Origin: Mycobacterium colombiense CECT 3035
GTDB taxonomy: Bacteria > Actinomycetota > Actinomycetes > Mycobacteriales > Mycobacteriaceae
Assembly: GCF_002105755.1 (NCBI RefSeq)
Contig: NZ_CP020821.1
Coordinates: forward strand, 3,782,001-3,846,000
Direction of reading: 5' to 3'
Length of the DNA: 64,000 nucleotides
The notes under the pieces were generated by a model. That model searched no databases and had not been told where the DNA came from. It saw nothing but the letters and a program-made list of their open reading frames with translations. Both the position numbers and the translations under genes were made by a program. The stretch's first letter is position 1; every line of letters begins with the position of its first letter. Positions 24,491 to 32,508 of this stretch are shown piece after piece.

Positions 24491-25162
24491 ATGACCGAGC
24501 CGGACCGGGATTGGGACGCCGCCTACCGGCAAGCCGACCCGCCTCCCTGGAGCATCGGCCGGCCCCAGCCGGAGCTGGCGCTGCTCATCGACCAGGGCAA
24601 GATCCGCGGCGAGGTACTGGATTCCGGGTGCGGCCACGCCGCTTTGTCGCTGACCCTCGCCGCGCTCGGCTACACCGTCGTCGGCCTGGACGCCAGCGCG
24701 ACCGCGATTGAGGCCGCCAGGGCCGCCGCTGCCGGGCGAGGGCTGACGACGGCGTCGTTCGCCCAGGCCGACGTCACCGACTTCGGCGGCTATGACGGTC
24801 GCTTCGGCACGATTTTGGACAGCGGGCTATTTCACGCGCTGCCGCCCGATCGCCGCCAGGCCTACCTGTGGTCGATTTTTCGGGCCGCCGCGCCGGGCGC
24901 CGCGCTGTACATCCTCGCCTTCGCCGCCGGCGCCCTGGACGACGCCCATTCCGATCGGCCGGGCCCGCCCGGCTTCACCCAAACCGAACTGCACGACGCC
25001 GTCGCGGCGCTGTGGCAGGTCGACGACGTTCGCCAGGCCAAGGTGTACGGCACGGACGACGCGGCGGGGTCGCCCGACGGCCCACTGGCACACCTGGAGC
25101 ACGACGACGAGGGCCATTTCATGGCGCCCGGGTTCCTGCTGAGCGCGCACAAACCGGAGTGA
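24491..25162 (+). CDS. Class I SAM-dependent methyltransferase
   Basis: A 223-aa methyltransferase. WDAAYRQADPPPWSIGRPQPEL at the start resembles the thiopurine/chloride-type small-molecule methyltransferases. VLDSGCGHAALSLTLA is motif I for SAM binding, VVGLDASATAIEAARA is motif II, ADVTDFGGYDGRFGTILDSGLFHALPPDRR covers motifs III-IV. Start ATG 24491 has the ribosome-binding site GAGGAGG seven bases upstream; the longer reading frame before it is antisense to the phosphatase gene. The acceptor is unknown. It precedes the palindrome-regulated operon by 25 bp to the operator. Confidence 0.87.
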   Translation: MTEPDRDWDAAYRQADPPPWSIGRPQPELALLIDQGKIRGEVLDSGCGHAALSLTLAALGYTVVGLDASATAIEAARAAAAGRGLTTASFAQADVTDFGGYDGRFGTILDSGLFHALPPDRRQAYLWSIFRAAAPGAALYILAFAAGALDDAHSDRPGPPGFTQTELHDAVAALWQVDDVRQAKVYGTDDAAGSPDGPLAHLEHDDEGHFMAPGFLLSAHKPE

Positions 25163-25186
25163 CGGCCGCAGTTGCCGCGACTACCA

Positions 25187-25205
25187 CGGAGAATGCTATT
25201 CTCCG
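25187..25205. promoter_or_regulatory. 19-bp perfect palindromic operator overlapping a -10-like box
   Basis: CGGAGAAT (25187-25194), a 3-base spacer GCT, then ATTCTCCG (25198-25205): eight-base perfect arms. It sits 35 bp upstream of the phosphotransferase start and includes TATTCT, a possible -10 box. Size and symmetry are typical for TetR-family sites, and the operon it heads encodes a TetR regulator (28367-28990). Autoregulation of the operon by that protein is inferred. Confidence 0.65.
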
Positions 25206-25239
25206 CGTGGAGATCGGGGAGTGCAGAGAGGGTTGGCCA

Positions 25240-26286
25240 GTGACTGCTGAATCGGGACTCGACGCGGGCGTCCTCGCTCGCTGGCTGGACGCGAACGACG
25301 CGCCGGGCGATGGCGAACCGGTGCGGCTGACCCAGCTCAAGGGCGGTTCGCAGAACACCCTTTACCTGATCGAGCGCGGTGGCCGGCGGCTGGTGCTGCG
25401 GATGCCCGGCCCGCGCGCCGACGCCGCGCGCATCGACGGGCTGCTGCGGGAGATCCGGCTGGTGCGCGCGCTGTCCGGCACCGACGTCCCGCACGCGGCA
25501 CTGATCGCGGCCGACGAGACCGGCGCCGTGCTCGGGATGCCGTTCTACGTCATGGCGGCGATCGACGGGTGGAGCCCGATGGACGGCGGGTGGCAAGCGC
25601 CGTTCGACACCGACCTCGAGGCCCGGCGCGGCCTCGCCTTCCAGTTGGTCGACGGCGCGGCCAGGCTGGGCCGAGTGGATTGGCGCAAGCAGGGTCTCGA
25701 AGGTTTCGGCCGACCGGACGGATTCCACGAGCGCCAGGTCGATCGTTGGCTGGCGTTCCTGGACGCGTACAAGGTGCGCGAGTTGCCGGGTCTGGACGAG
25801 GCTTCCGACTGGCTGCGCCGCAACCGTCCGGCGCGGTACCGGGCGGGCATCATGCACGGCGACTATCAGTTCGCCAATGTGATGTTCGCGCACGGCGCCC
25901 CCGCGCGCCTGGCCGCGATCGTGGACTGGGAGATGACCACGGTCGGCGATCCGCTGCTCGACCTGGCGTGGTGCCTGCTCGGCTACGACGGCGAAAAGCC
26001 GCGTGAGGACGGGTTTTATCTCGACATGCGCGGCATGCCGACGCGCAGCGAGCTGTTGGAGCACTACGAATCCGTCAGCGGATTGTCCACCGAGAACATC
26101 GATTACTACCTGGTGCTGGCCAACTGGAAGCTGGGCATCGTGCTGGAGAAGACGTATGCGGCCGGGCTGCGGAACGGCGCCCAGAAGGGCGGGGTCGACC
26201 CCAAGATCACCGACGCGTTCGGCCCGATGATTCTCCAGCTCATCGCCACCGCCGCCGACCTCGCCCGATCTATCAAGGGATCCTGA
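25240..26286 (+). CDS. APH-fold phosphotransferase, first gene of TetR-regulated operon
   Basis: A 348-aa APH-type kinase, paralogous to those at 22663-23715 and 37299-38333. KGGSQNTLYLIE (residues 34-45) is the nucleotide loop, MHGDYQFANVMF (205-216) the catalytic loop and IVDWEMTTVGDPLLDL (227 on) the metal site. LRMPGPRADAARIDGLLREIRLVRAL matches the group found beside acyl-CoA dehydrogenases. Start GTG 25240 is preferred over GTG 25207 because it has GAGAGGG eight bases upstream. It is followed two bases later by an SDR gene and then an acyl-CoA dehydrogenase. Phosphorylation of a hydroxy acid or hydroxy-acyl-CoA is the likely role, by analogy to ACAD10/11; the substrate is not known. Confidence 0.88.
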   Translation: MTAESGLDAGVLARWLDANDAPGDGEPVRLTQLKGGSQNTLYLIERGGRRLVLRMPGPRADAARIDGLLREIRLVRALSGTDVPHAALIAADETGAVLGMPFYVMAAIDGWSPMDGGWQAPFDTDLEARRGLAFQLVDGAARLGRVDWRKQGLEGFGRPDGFHERQVDRWLAFLDAYKVRELPGLDEASDWLRRNRPARYRAGIMHGDYQFANVMFAHGAPARLAAIVDWEMTTVGDPLLDLAWCLLGYDGEKPREDGFYLDMRGMPTRSELLEHYESVSGLSTENIDYYLVLANWKLGIVLEKTYAAGLRNGAQKGGVDPKITDAFGPMILQLIATAADLARSIKGS

Positions 26287-26287
26287 A

Positions 26288-27052
26288 ATGGGTTATGCCG
26301 ACCAGCTTTTCGATCTCACCGACCGCGTCGTCCTGATCACCGGAGGCAGTCGCGGCCTGGGGCGCGAGATGGCGTTCGGCGCGGCCCGCTGCGGGGCCGA
26401 CGTGGTGATCGCGAGCCGCAACATGGACAACTGCGTATCCACCGCCAAGGAGATCGAGGCCAAGACCGGCCGGTCGGCGCTGCCGTATCAGGTCCACGTC
26501 GGGCGCTGGGATCAGCTCGACGGCCTGGTCGAGGCGAGCTACCAACGGTTCGGCAAGGTCGACACGCTGATCAACAACGCGGGCATGTCGCCGCTGTACG
26601 ACAAGCTGACCGATGTGACCGAGAAGCTGTTCGACGCCGTGGTCAACCTCAACCTGAAGGGCCCCTTCCGGTTGTCGGCGTTGGTCGGTGAGCGCATGGT
26701 GGCCGCGGGCCGGGGCTCGATCATCAATGTGAGTACGGCCGGCTCGCTGCGGCCGACGCCCGACATCATCCCCTACGCGGCGTCCAAGGCCGGTCTCAAC
26801 GCCATGACCGAGGCGCTGGCCAAGGCCTTCGGTCCCGCGGTGCGGGTCAACACGCTGATGGCCGGGCCGTTTCTCACCGACGTGAGCAAGGCCTGGAATC
26901 TCGATGCGGCCGAACAGAATCCGTTCAAGCACCTTTCGTTGCAGCGTGCGGGCGACCCTCGCGAAATCGTCGGCGCGGCACTGTTCCTGGCCTCCGACGC
27001 CTCCAGCTTCACCACCGGCTCGATCCTGCGGGCCGACGGCGGCATCCCCTGA
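26288..27052 (+). CDS. Short-chain dehydrogenase/reductase
   Basis: A 254-aa classical SDR. Cofactor motif TGGSRGLG at residues about 18-25, NNAG near 95, catalytic Ser in INVSTAGS, and Tyr-x-x-x-Lys as YAASKAG. FTTGSILRADGGIP at the C-terminus is typical of FabG-like dehydrogenases. It would oxidise a hydroxyl to a keto group (or the reverse) with NAD(P). The ATG at 26288 lies one base after the TGA of the kinase gene, so it is tightly coupled. Its product probably acts in the same acyl-degradation route as the kinase and the acyl-CoA dehydrogenase. Confidence 0.92.
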   Translation: MGYADQLFDLTDRVVLITGGSRGLGREMAFGAARCGADVVIASRNMDNCVSTAKEIEAKTGRSALPYQVHVGRWDQLDGLVEASYQRFGKVDTLINNAGMSPLYDKLTDVTEKLFDAVVNLNLKGPFRLSALVGERMVAAGRGSIINVSTAGSLRPTPDIIPYAASKAGLNAMTEALAKAFGPAVRVNTLMAGPFLTDVSKAWNLDAAEQNPFKHLSLQRAGDPREIVGAALFLASDASSFTTGSILRADGGIP

Positions 27053-27102
27053 CGTGGCGATCGCACGCGCGGCGGGTCGCCACCAATGAAAGGAGTGTTC
27101 GA

Positions 27103-28386
27103 ATGTCCTGGGACTTTTCTACCGAGCCGGAGTTCGAGGAGAAGCTCGACTGGATCCGCGGCTTCGTCCGCGACGAGGTGGAACCGCTCGAGGTGCTGTT
27201 TCCGGGCTGCGAGTTCCTGCCGCTGAACGACGCGCGGCGCCGCATCGTCGACCCGCTCAAGCAGCAGGTGCGCGACAAGGGTTTGTGGGCACCGCATTTG
27301 GGACCGGAACTGGGCGGGCAGGGATTCGGTGCGGTCAAGCTGACGCTCATCAACGAGATCCTGGGCCGCAGCCCGTGGGCGCCGATCGTGTTCGGCACCC
27401 AGGCGCCCGACACCGGCAACGCCGAGATCATCGCCCGCTTCGGAACCCAGGAACAGAAGGACCGCTACCTGGCCGGCCTGCTGTCCGGGGAGATCTTCTC
27501 GTGCTTCTCAATGACGGAGCCGCAGGGCGGCGCGGATCCGCGCGTCTTCACCACGCGTGCCGTGCGCGACGGTGATGACTGGGTGATCACCGGGCGAAAA
27601 TACTTCTCCTCCAACGCCTCCGTCGCCTCATTCTTCATCGTCGTCGCGATCACCGATCCCGACGTACCCGTGCACACCGGCGCGTCGACGTTCCTGATCC
27701 CCGCCGGTACCGAGGGGCTGGTCCTGGAAGCCAATCACCACCTGGTCGGGGCTGACCCGCACGAGCCCGGCCATTCGCTGGTGCATTACAACGACGTGCG
27801 GGTGCCCGCCGACGCGCTGCTCGGCGAGCCCGGCCAAGGGTTCTTGATACTGCAGACCCGGCTGGCCGGCGGGCGGCTGCATCACGCGATGCGCTCCATC
27901 GGGATGGCGCAACGCGCCGTCGAGATCATGTCCCGCCGAGCGAAAAGCCGCTTCACCCAGGGCAGTCTGCTGGCCGACAAGCAACTGGTCCAGGAATTCG
28001 TCGCCGACTCGTACACCGAGCTGATCCCGTTCCGGCTGACCGTACTGCACGCCGCGTGGCTGATCGACCAGGGTGACGAGCGCGCCGCGCGCGCCGAGAT
28101 CGCCGCCTGCAAGATCCTGGCCTCGCAGGTGCTCAAATCGATTGCCCTGCGGGCCATCCAGGTGCACGGCGCGCTGGGGCTCACCGACCAGCTGCCACTG
28201 GTCAACGTCCTGCTGGGCGGCATCGCGCTAGGGCTGGCCGACGGGCCGACCGAGGCGCACAAGGTCAACCTGGCCCGGATGCTGCTGAAGGGGTACGAGG
28301 CCGAGGAGGGCGACTGGCCCAGCGAGATGCTCGACGTGCGGCGCGCCGCCGCACGGGCCAAATACGGTGAGCTCGTTGACCTCTGA
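27103..28386 (+). CDS. Acyl-CoA dehydrogenase family protein
   Basis: A 427-aa acyl-CoA dehydrogenase. Family signatures: FIRDEV-type N-terminal helix (IRGFVRDEVEPLE), CFSMTEPQGGADPRVFTTRA (FAD/substrate strand with the TEPxxGAD signature), ITGRKYFSSNASVASFFIV, RVPADALLGEPGQGF, and AIQVHGALGLTDQLPL in the FAD-contacting C-terminal helix bundle. I did not identify the catalytic Glu with certainty. It resembles the ACAD10/11-like branch, which fits the kinase in the same operon. It starts 50 bp after the SDR gene with AAAGGAG seven bases before ATG. Its last 20 bases overlap the TetR gene. Confidence 0.92.
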   Translation: MSWDFSTEPEFEEKLDWIRGFVRDEVEPLEVLFPGCEFLPLNDARRRIVDPLKQQVRDKGLWAPHLGPELGGQGFGAVKLTLINEILGRSPWAPIVFGTQAPDTGNAEIIARFGTQEQKDRYLAGLLSGEIFSCFSMTEPQGGADPRVFTTRAVRDGDDWVITGRKYFSSNASVASFFIVVAITDPDVPVHTGASTFLIPAGTEGLVLEANHHLVGADPHEPGHSLVHYNDVRVPADALLGEPGQGFLILQTRLAGGRLHHAMRSIGMAQRAVEIMSRRAKSRFTQGSLLADKQLVQEFVADSYTELIPFRLTVLHAAWLIDQGDERAARAEIAACKILASQVLKSIALRAIQVHGALGLTDQLPLVNVLLGGIALGLADGPTEAHKVNLARMLLKGYEAEEGDWPSEMLDVRRAAARAKYGELVDL

Positions 28387-28990
28387 CCGGGTGACCGCCG
28401 CGGTCGAGCGGGCACTGGACGACCGCCAGCGCGAGGCCACCGAGGAGGTGGAACGCATCCTGGCCGCCGCCGTGCGCGTCATGGAACGCGTCGCACCCGA
28501 ACCGCCGCGGGTCAGCGACATCGTCGCCGAGGCGGGGTCGTCGAACAAGGCGTTCTACCGCTACTTCGCCGGCAAGGACGATCTGATCCTGGCCGTCATG
28601 GAACGCGGGGTGGCCATCGTGGTGTCCTACCTCCAGCATCAGATGGCCAAGGAATCCCAGCCGCGCGACAAGGTCGCGCGCTGGATCGAGGGCACCCTGG
28701 CCCAGGTGGCCGACCCGCACCTGATCAGCATGACCCGCGCGGCGGCCGGCCAGATGTCGGCCGGCACCAGCTGGCGCGCGGCCGACCAGGAGATGATGCG
28801 GCCGCTTCGCGAGCTGCTCGTCGAACCCGTTGCGGCGCTGGGCAGTAGCGACGTCGATCGCGATGTCCAGGCGGTGTTCAGCTGCACCGCCGCAACCATG
28901 CGCCGCTATGTGGGCTCGGCGGAGCAACCCGGCCCCGACGACATCGCACACGTGGTGCGGTTCTGTCTACGTGGTCTGGAGGCCGGTTGA
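28367..28990 (+). CDS. TetR-family transcriptional regulator
   Basis: A 207-aa regulator. The helix-turn-helix lies at residues about 40-66 (PRVSDIVAEAGSSNKAFYRYFAGKDDLILAVMERG), the TetR pattern with Phe-Tyr-Arg-Tyr-Phe. The N-terminal extension of about 25 residues is longer than usual. The C-terminal ligand domain is helical and unassigned. The GTG at 28367 starts inside the acyl-CoA dehydrogenase gene. It lies inside the operon it probably controls through the palindrome at 25187-25205; a fatty acyl-CoA or related pathway intermediate would be the expected inducer. Its stop overlaps the next gene's ATG by one base. Confidence 0.92.
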   Translation: MSSLTSDRVTAAVERALDDRQREATEEVERILAAAVRVMERVAPEPPRVSDIVAEAGSSNKAFYRYFAGKDDLILAVMERGVAIVVSYLQHQMAKESQPRDKVARWIEGTLAQVADPHLISMTRAAAGQMSAGTSWRAADQEMMRPLRELLVEPVAALGSSDVDRDVQAVFSCTAATMRRYVGSAEQPGPDDIAHVVRFCLRGLEAG

Positions 28991-29958
28991 TGCGCGCGGT
29001 GATCTGTCGTTCCTACGGCGCTCCCGAGAACCTGGTGATCGACGACGTGCCCGATCCCGTTGCGGCGCCGGGCCAGCTGCTGGTGCGGGTCCGCGCGGCG
29101 GCGGTCAATTTCCCCGACGTCCTGTTCATCGCCGGCAAGTATCAGGTCAAGATCCCGCCGCCGTTCATCCCCGGCAACGAGATCGCCGGCGAGGTCATCG
29201 CGGCCGGTGACGGCGCGCCGTTCCGCCCCGGACAACGGGTTTCCGGAACCACATTCGGGGCGTTCGCCGAACAGGCGCTGCTCGACGCGAGCCAGGCCGA
29301 GCTCGTGCCCGACGATGCCGACTTCGCCTCGGCCGCGGCCTTCGGTGTCACCTACCGTACCGCCTATCACGCACTGCGCTCGACGGCCGGTGTCACACAA
29401 GGTGATTGGGTGGTGGTGCTCGGCGCCGCGGGCGGCGTGGGGCTGGCCGCGGTGGACCTTGCGACCGCGATGGGGGCCCGGGTGCTGGCGGCCGCGTCGA
29501 GCCCGGAGAAGCTCGAGCTGTGCCGCCGGCGCGGCGCGGAGGCCACCGTGGACTACGACCGCGAGAACCTGAAGACGCGGATCCGTGAGCTCACCGGCGA
29601 CAGCGCGCGCGTGGTGCTGGACCCGGTGGGCGGACCGTACTCGGAGCCCGCGCTGCGCGGACTCGCCCGCGGCGGCACCTTCGTCACGCTGGGCTATGCG
29701 GCCGGCACCATCCCGGCGATTCCGCTGAACCTCGTTCTGCTCAAAGACATCTGTGTGCGCGGCATGGAGATCCGCACGTTCATGACCGACCGACCCGATG
29801 ACGCCGCGCGCGACCTCAAGGAGCTGGCGCAGATGTTCGCCGCCGGCACGGTGCGGCCATACATCGGCGCGCGCTTCCCGCTCGCGGAGACCGCGGCGGC
29901 GTTACGGCATGTGGCCGACCGCAAGGTGCTGGGCAAGGTGGTGATCGACGTCGCGTGA
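28990..29958 (+). CDS. NADPH:quinone oxidoreductase / zinc-independent MDR enzyme
   Basis: A 322-aa medium-chain dehydrogenase/reductase. It starts MRAVICRSYGAPENLVIDDVPDP, has NFPDVLFIAGKYQ, PFIPGNEIAGEV, and the nucleotide motif GAAGGVGLAAVDLA at about residue 145, then ARVLAAASSPEKLELCRRRGA. It lacks the structural-zinc Cys cluster, consistent with the quinone oxidoreductase branch. Such enzymes reduce quinones or enoyl groups with NADPH. ATG 28990 shares one base with the TetR stop (TGATG), so it is the last gene of the five-gene operon. It converges with the alkyl sulfatase gene after a 7-bp gap. Confidence 0.9.
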   Translation: MRAVICRSYGAPENLVIDDVPDPVAAPGQLLVRVRAAAVNFPDVLFIAGKYQVKIPPPFIPGNEIAGEVIAAGDGAPFRPGQRVSGTTFGAFAEQALLDASQAELVPDDADFASAAAFGVTYRTAYHALRSTAGVTQGDWVVVLGAAGGVGLAAVDLATAMGARVLAAASSPEKLELCRRRGAEATVDYDRENLKTRIRELTGDSARVVLDPVGGPYSEPALRGLARGGTFVTLGYAAGTIPAIPLNLVLLKDICVRGMEIRTFMTDRPDDAARDLKELAQMFAAGTVRPYIGARFPLAETAAALRHVADRKVLGKVVIDVA

Positions 29959-29965
29959 CGCGGTG

Positions 29966-31840
29966 TCACGGCGTGACGATGTTGAAGTTCGGGTCCGGCC
30001 CGTCGAGCACGCCCAGCAGGGCCTGCAGCGCGCTCTGATCACCGATGAGCTCCAGGCCGGGCGAGCCGAAATCGCCCATCATCACGGCCAGGAGCCGGAT
30101 CTTGGTGGCCAGCTTGATCGTCACGGTCGCCGTCGCGGGATCCGGCGGCACCTTGCGACGAACGAGGACACCGTTGCGCAGGGTGAGCCGGTAGCTGGCC
30201 GCGGTGTCGGCGAAGGTGATATCGATCGCGATGTCCAGGTCCCAGCTGCGTGGGCCGTTGACCCGGATCGCCAAACCGTCGAAGACCTGCTCCGGTGTCA
30301 GCTGGGCCATCATGGTGGGAGAGGCGACCTGGCCCGCGGTGCCAAAATTTCCGTCGCGCAATTCCGTTGCGCCGCTGAGGAAGAAGTTGCGCCAGGTCGC
30401 GTTTTCGGCGCCGTATGCCAGCTGCTCGAGCGTGTCCGAGTAGAGCGCACGGGCGGCCGCGTGCTCGCTGTCGGTGAAGACCGCGTGGTCCAGCAGCGTT
30501 GCAGCCCAACGGTAGTCGCCGGCATCGAAGGCCTCCCTGGCGAGGGCGACGACACGGTCGATTCCGCCCATCGCCTCGACATACCGGGGCGCCAGGGCCT
30601 CGGGCGGATGCGGCCACAACCGGCCGGGGTTGCCGTCGAACCAACCCATGTAGCGCTGATAGATCGCCTTGACGTTGTGGCTCACCGAACCGTAGTACCC
30701 GTGGGTGTGCCAGGCCCGCTCGAGAGCCGGTGGCATCTGGAACATTTCGGCTATCTCGACGCCGGTGTAGCCCTGGTTGAGCAGGCGCAGCGTCTGGTCG
30801 TGCAGGTACGCGTACATGTCGCGTTGCAGCGACAGGAACGCGACGATGCGGTCCTGCCCCCAGGTCGGCCAATGGTGAGAGGCGAACACGACGTCGGCGC
30901 GATCGGCAAACGTGTCGATCGCTTCGGTGAGATAGCCAGACCAGGCGTGCGGGTCACGGACCAGCGCACCGCGCAGGGTCAGCAGATTGTGCAGATTGTG
31001 CGTGGCGTTCTCGGCCATGCACAGGGCGCGAAAACGCGGGAAGTAGAAATGCATTTCGGCGGGCGCCTCGGTGCCCGGAGCCATCTGGAATTCGATTTGC
31101 ACGCCGTCGATGGTGTGGGTTTCTCCCGTGCTGCGGATGTCGATGGTGGGCACGATGACGGCGACCTCACCGGTGGAGGGGGCCTGCCCCAGCCCGCAGC
31201 CGACCTGGTCCATCGGTCCACGGGGCAGCAGCGCGCCGTACATGTACGTCGCCCGTCGCGTCATTGCTGGTCCGGCATAGACGTTTTCGGACACCGCGTG
31301 CTCGATGAAGCCCTCGGGCGCCAGGACAGCCACCGCGCCGGCGTCCACCTCCTGCTGCGACGTGACGCCCAATACTCCACCGAAATGGTCGACGTGGCTG
31401 TGGGTGTAGATCACCGCGACGACGGGGCGCTCACCGCCGCGGTGGGTGCGGTACAGCGCCAGTGCCGCCGCGGCGACCTCGGTGGACACCAAGGGGTCGA
31501 TGACGATGACGCCGGTGTCGGATTCGACGAACGTGATATTCGAGATGTCGAAGCCGCGGACCTGATAGATGCCGGGCACCACCTCGTACAGTCCCTGCTT
31601 GGCGGCCAGCGTCGACTGTCGCCAGAGGCTGGGGTGCACCGACGCCGGGGCGGGACCGCTCAGGAACGAGTAGGCGTCGTTGTCCCAGACCACCCGCCCG
31701 TCGGCCGTCGTGATCACACACGGCGACGCCGCGGCAATGAATCCACGGTCGGCGTCGGCGAAATCCGTCTCATCATCCAACGGCAGTACGTGCTCGCGAT
31801 GGGCCGCTTCGATGACGGCGCTGGGCGGCTGGTGATCCAT
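29966..31840 (-). CDS. Alkyl/aryl sulfatase, SdsA1/BDS1 type (Rv3762c-like)
   Basis: A 624-aa linear alkylsulfatase. It carries an intact zinc motif THSHVDHFGG, the second metal region AENATHNLHNLLTLRG with Glu, SHHWPTWGQDRI, the dimerisation segment PGRLWPHPPEALAPRYVEAMGG, and a C-terminal sterol-carrier-like domain (from about residue 500) ending in NFNIVTP. It hydrolyses primary alkyl sulfates such as dodecyl sulfate to alcohol and sulfate. No signal peptide is seen. ATG 31840 gives the size of the M. tuberculosis protein; the frame extends to a TTG at 31903 but that part is not family-like. It is divergent from lpqH across 177 bp. Confidence 0.95.
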   Translation of the reverse strand: MDHQPPSAVIEAAHREHVLPLDDETDFADADRGFIAAASPCVITTADGRVVWDNDAYSFLSGPAPASVHPSLWRQSTLAAKQGLYEVVPGIYQVRGFDISNITFVESDTGVIVIDPLVSTEVAAAALALYRTHRGGERPVVAVIYTHSHVDHFGGVLGVTSQQEVDAGAVAVLAPEGFIEHAVSENVYAGPAMTRRATYMYGALLPRGPMDQVGCGLGQAPSTGEVAVIVPTIDIRSTGETHTIDGVQIEFQMAPGTEAPAEMHFYFPRFRALCMAENATHNLHNLLTLRGALVRDPHAWSGYLTEAIDTFADRADVVFASHHWPTWGQDRIVAFLSLQRDMYAYLHDQTLRLLNQGYTGVEIAEMFQMPPALERAWHTHGYYGSVSHNVKAIYQRYMGWFDGNPGRLWPHPPEALAPRYVEAMGGIDRVVALAREAFDAGDYRWAATLLDHAVFTDSEHAAARALYSDTLEQLAYGAENATWRNFFLSGATELRDGNFGTAGQVASPTMMAQLTPEQVFDGLAIRVNGPRSWDLDIAIDITFADTAASYRLTLRNGVLVRRKVPPDPATATVTIKLATKIRLLAVMMGDFGSPGLELIGDQSALQALLGVLDGPDPNFNIVTP

Positions 31841-32017
31841 TCTCACAACATGCCATTGATGCGCCGCCCGCCGAGGCGATTGGGGCGGCAATTTGTCGTC
31901 CAATTAATGAACACAGCAACAATTTCTGCGGGCTCTGGATCGCGGCTCAGTTAACCCGCATACTGCCCAGACGGCCCTCAATGCCGAGGACCGCAACTAT
32001 CGGGCAAAGGAGAACAG

Positions 32018-32503
32018 GTGAAGCGTCAACTGACCGTCGCGGTGGCCGGTGCGGCCATTCTTGCCGCGGGCATTTCCGGCTGTTCGAGTAATAACAAGTC
32101 GAGCACAGGCAGTTCCTCGAGCAGTTCGGGCACCAGCGCGTCCGCAAGCTCCGGCGCGTCCGGCGGCACGAAAGTCACCATCGACGGCAAAGACCAGAAC
32201 GTCACCGGCTCGGTCGTGTGCACCAACGCGGGCGGCACCGTCAACATCGCGATCGGTGGCGCCGCGACCGGCATCGCCGCCGTGCTCAGCGACGGCAACC
32301 CGCCGCAGGTGAAGTCGGTTGGCCTGGGCAACGTCAACGGCGTGACCCTCGGCTACACCTCCGGCACCGGCCAGGGCAACGCGTCGGCCAGCAAGGACGG
32401 CAACACCTACAAGATCAGCGGCACCGCCACCGGGGTGGACATGGCCAACCCGATGCAGCCCGTCAACAAGCCCTTCGAAATCAACGTCACCTGCAACAGC
32501 TAA
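32018..32503 (+). CDS. lpqH: 19-kDa lipoprotein LpqH
   Basis: A 161-aa lipoprotein (Rv3763-like), the 19-kDa TLR2-agonist antigen. The lipobox ISGC places lipidation on Cys22. It is followed by a Ser/Gly/Thr-rich linker with runs of Ser that is a site of O-glycosylation in M. tuberculosis, and a beta-rich domain ([22 protein letters not shown] to FEINVTC) with two Cys that form a disulfide in the family. GTG 32018 has a strong ribosome-binding site AAAGGAGA. The neighbourhood (sulfatase, lpqH, tcrYX) is the same as in M. tuberculosis. The linker is longer than I recall for M. tuberculosis. Confidence 0.96.
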   Translation: MKRQLTVAVAGAAILAAGISGCSSNNKSSTGSSSSSSGTSASASSGASGGTKVTIDGKDQNVTGSVVCTNAGGTVNIAIGGAATGIAAVLSDGNPPQVKSVGLGNVNGVTLGYTSGTGQGNASASKDGNTYKISGTATGVDMANPMQPVNKPFEINVTCNS

Positions 32504-32508
32504 TCAGG

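Noticed and set aside
29963..31954. A 663-codon open frame on the plus strand
   Set aside because: It is antisense to the alkyl sulfatase, which has complete zinc motifs and domain order. The frame has an Arg/Gln/Val/His-rich composition typical of GC-driven shadow frames.
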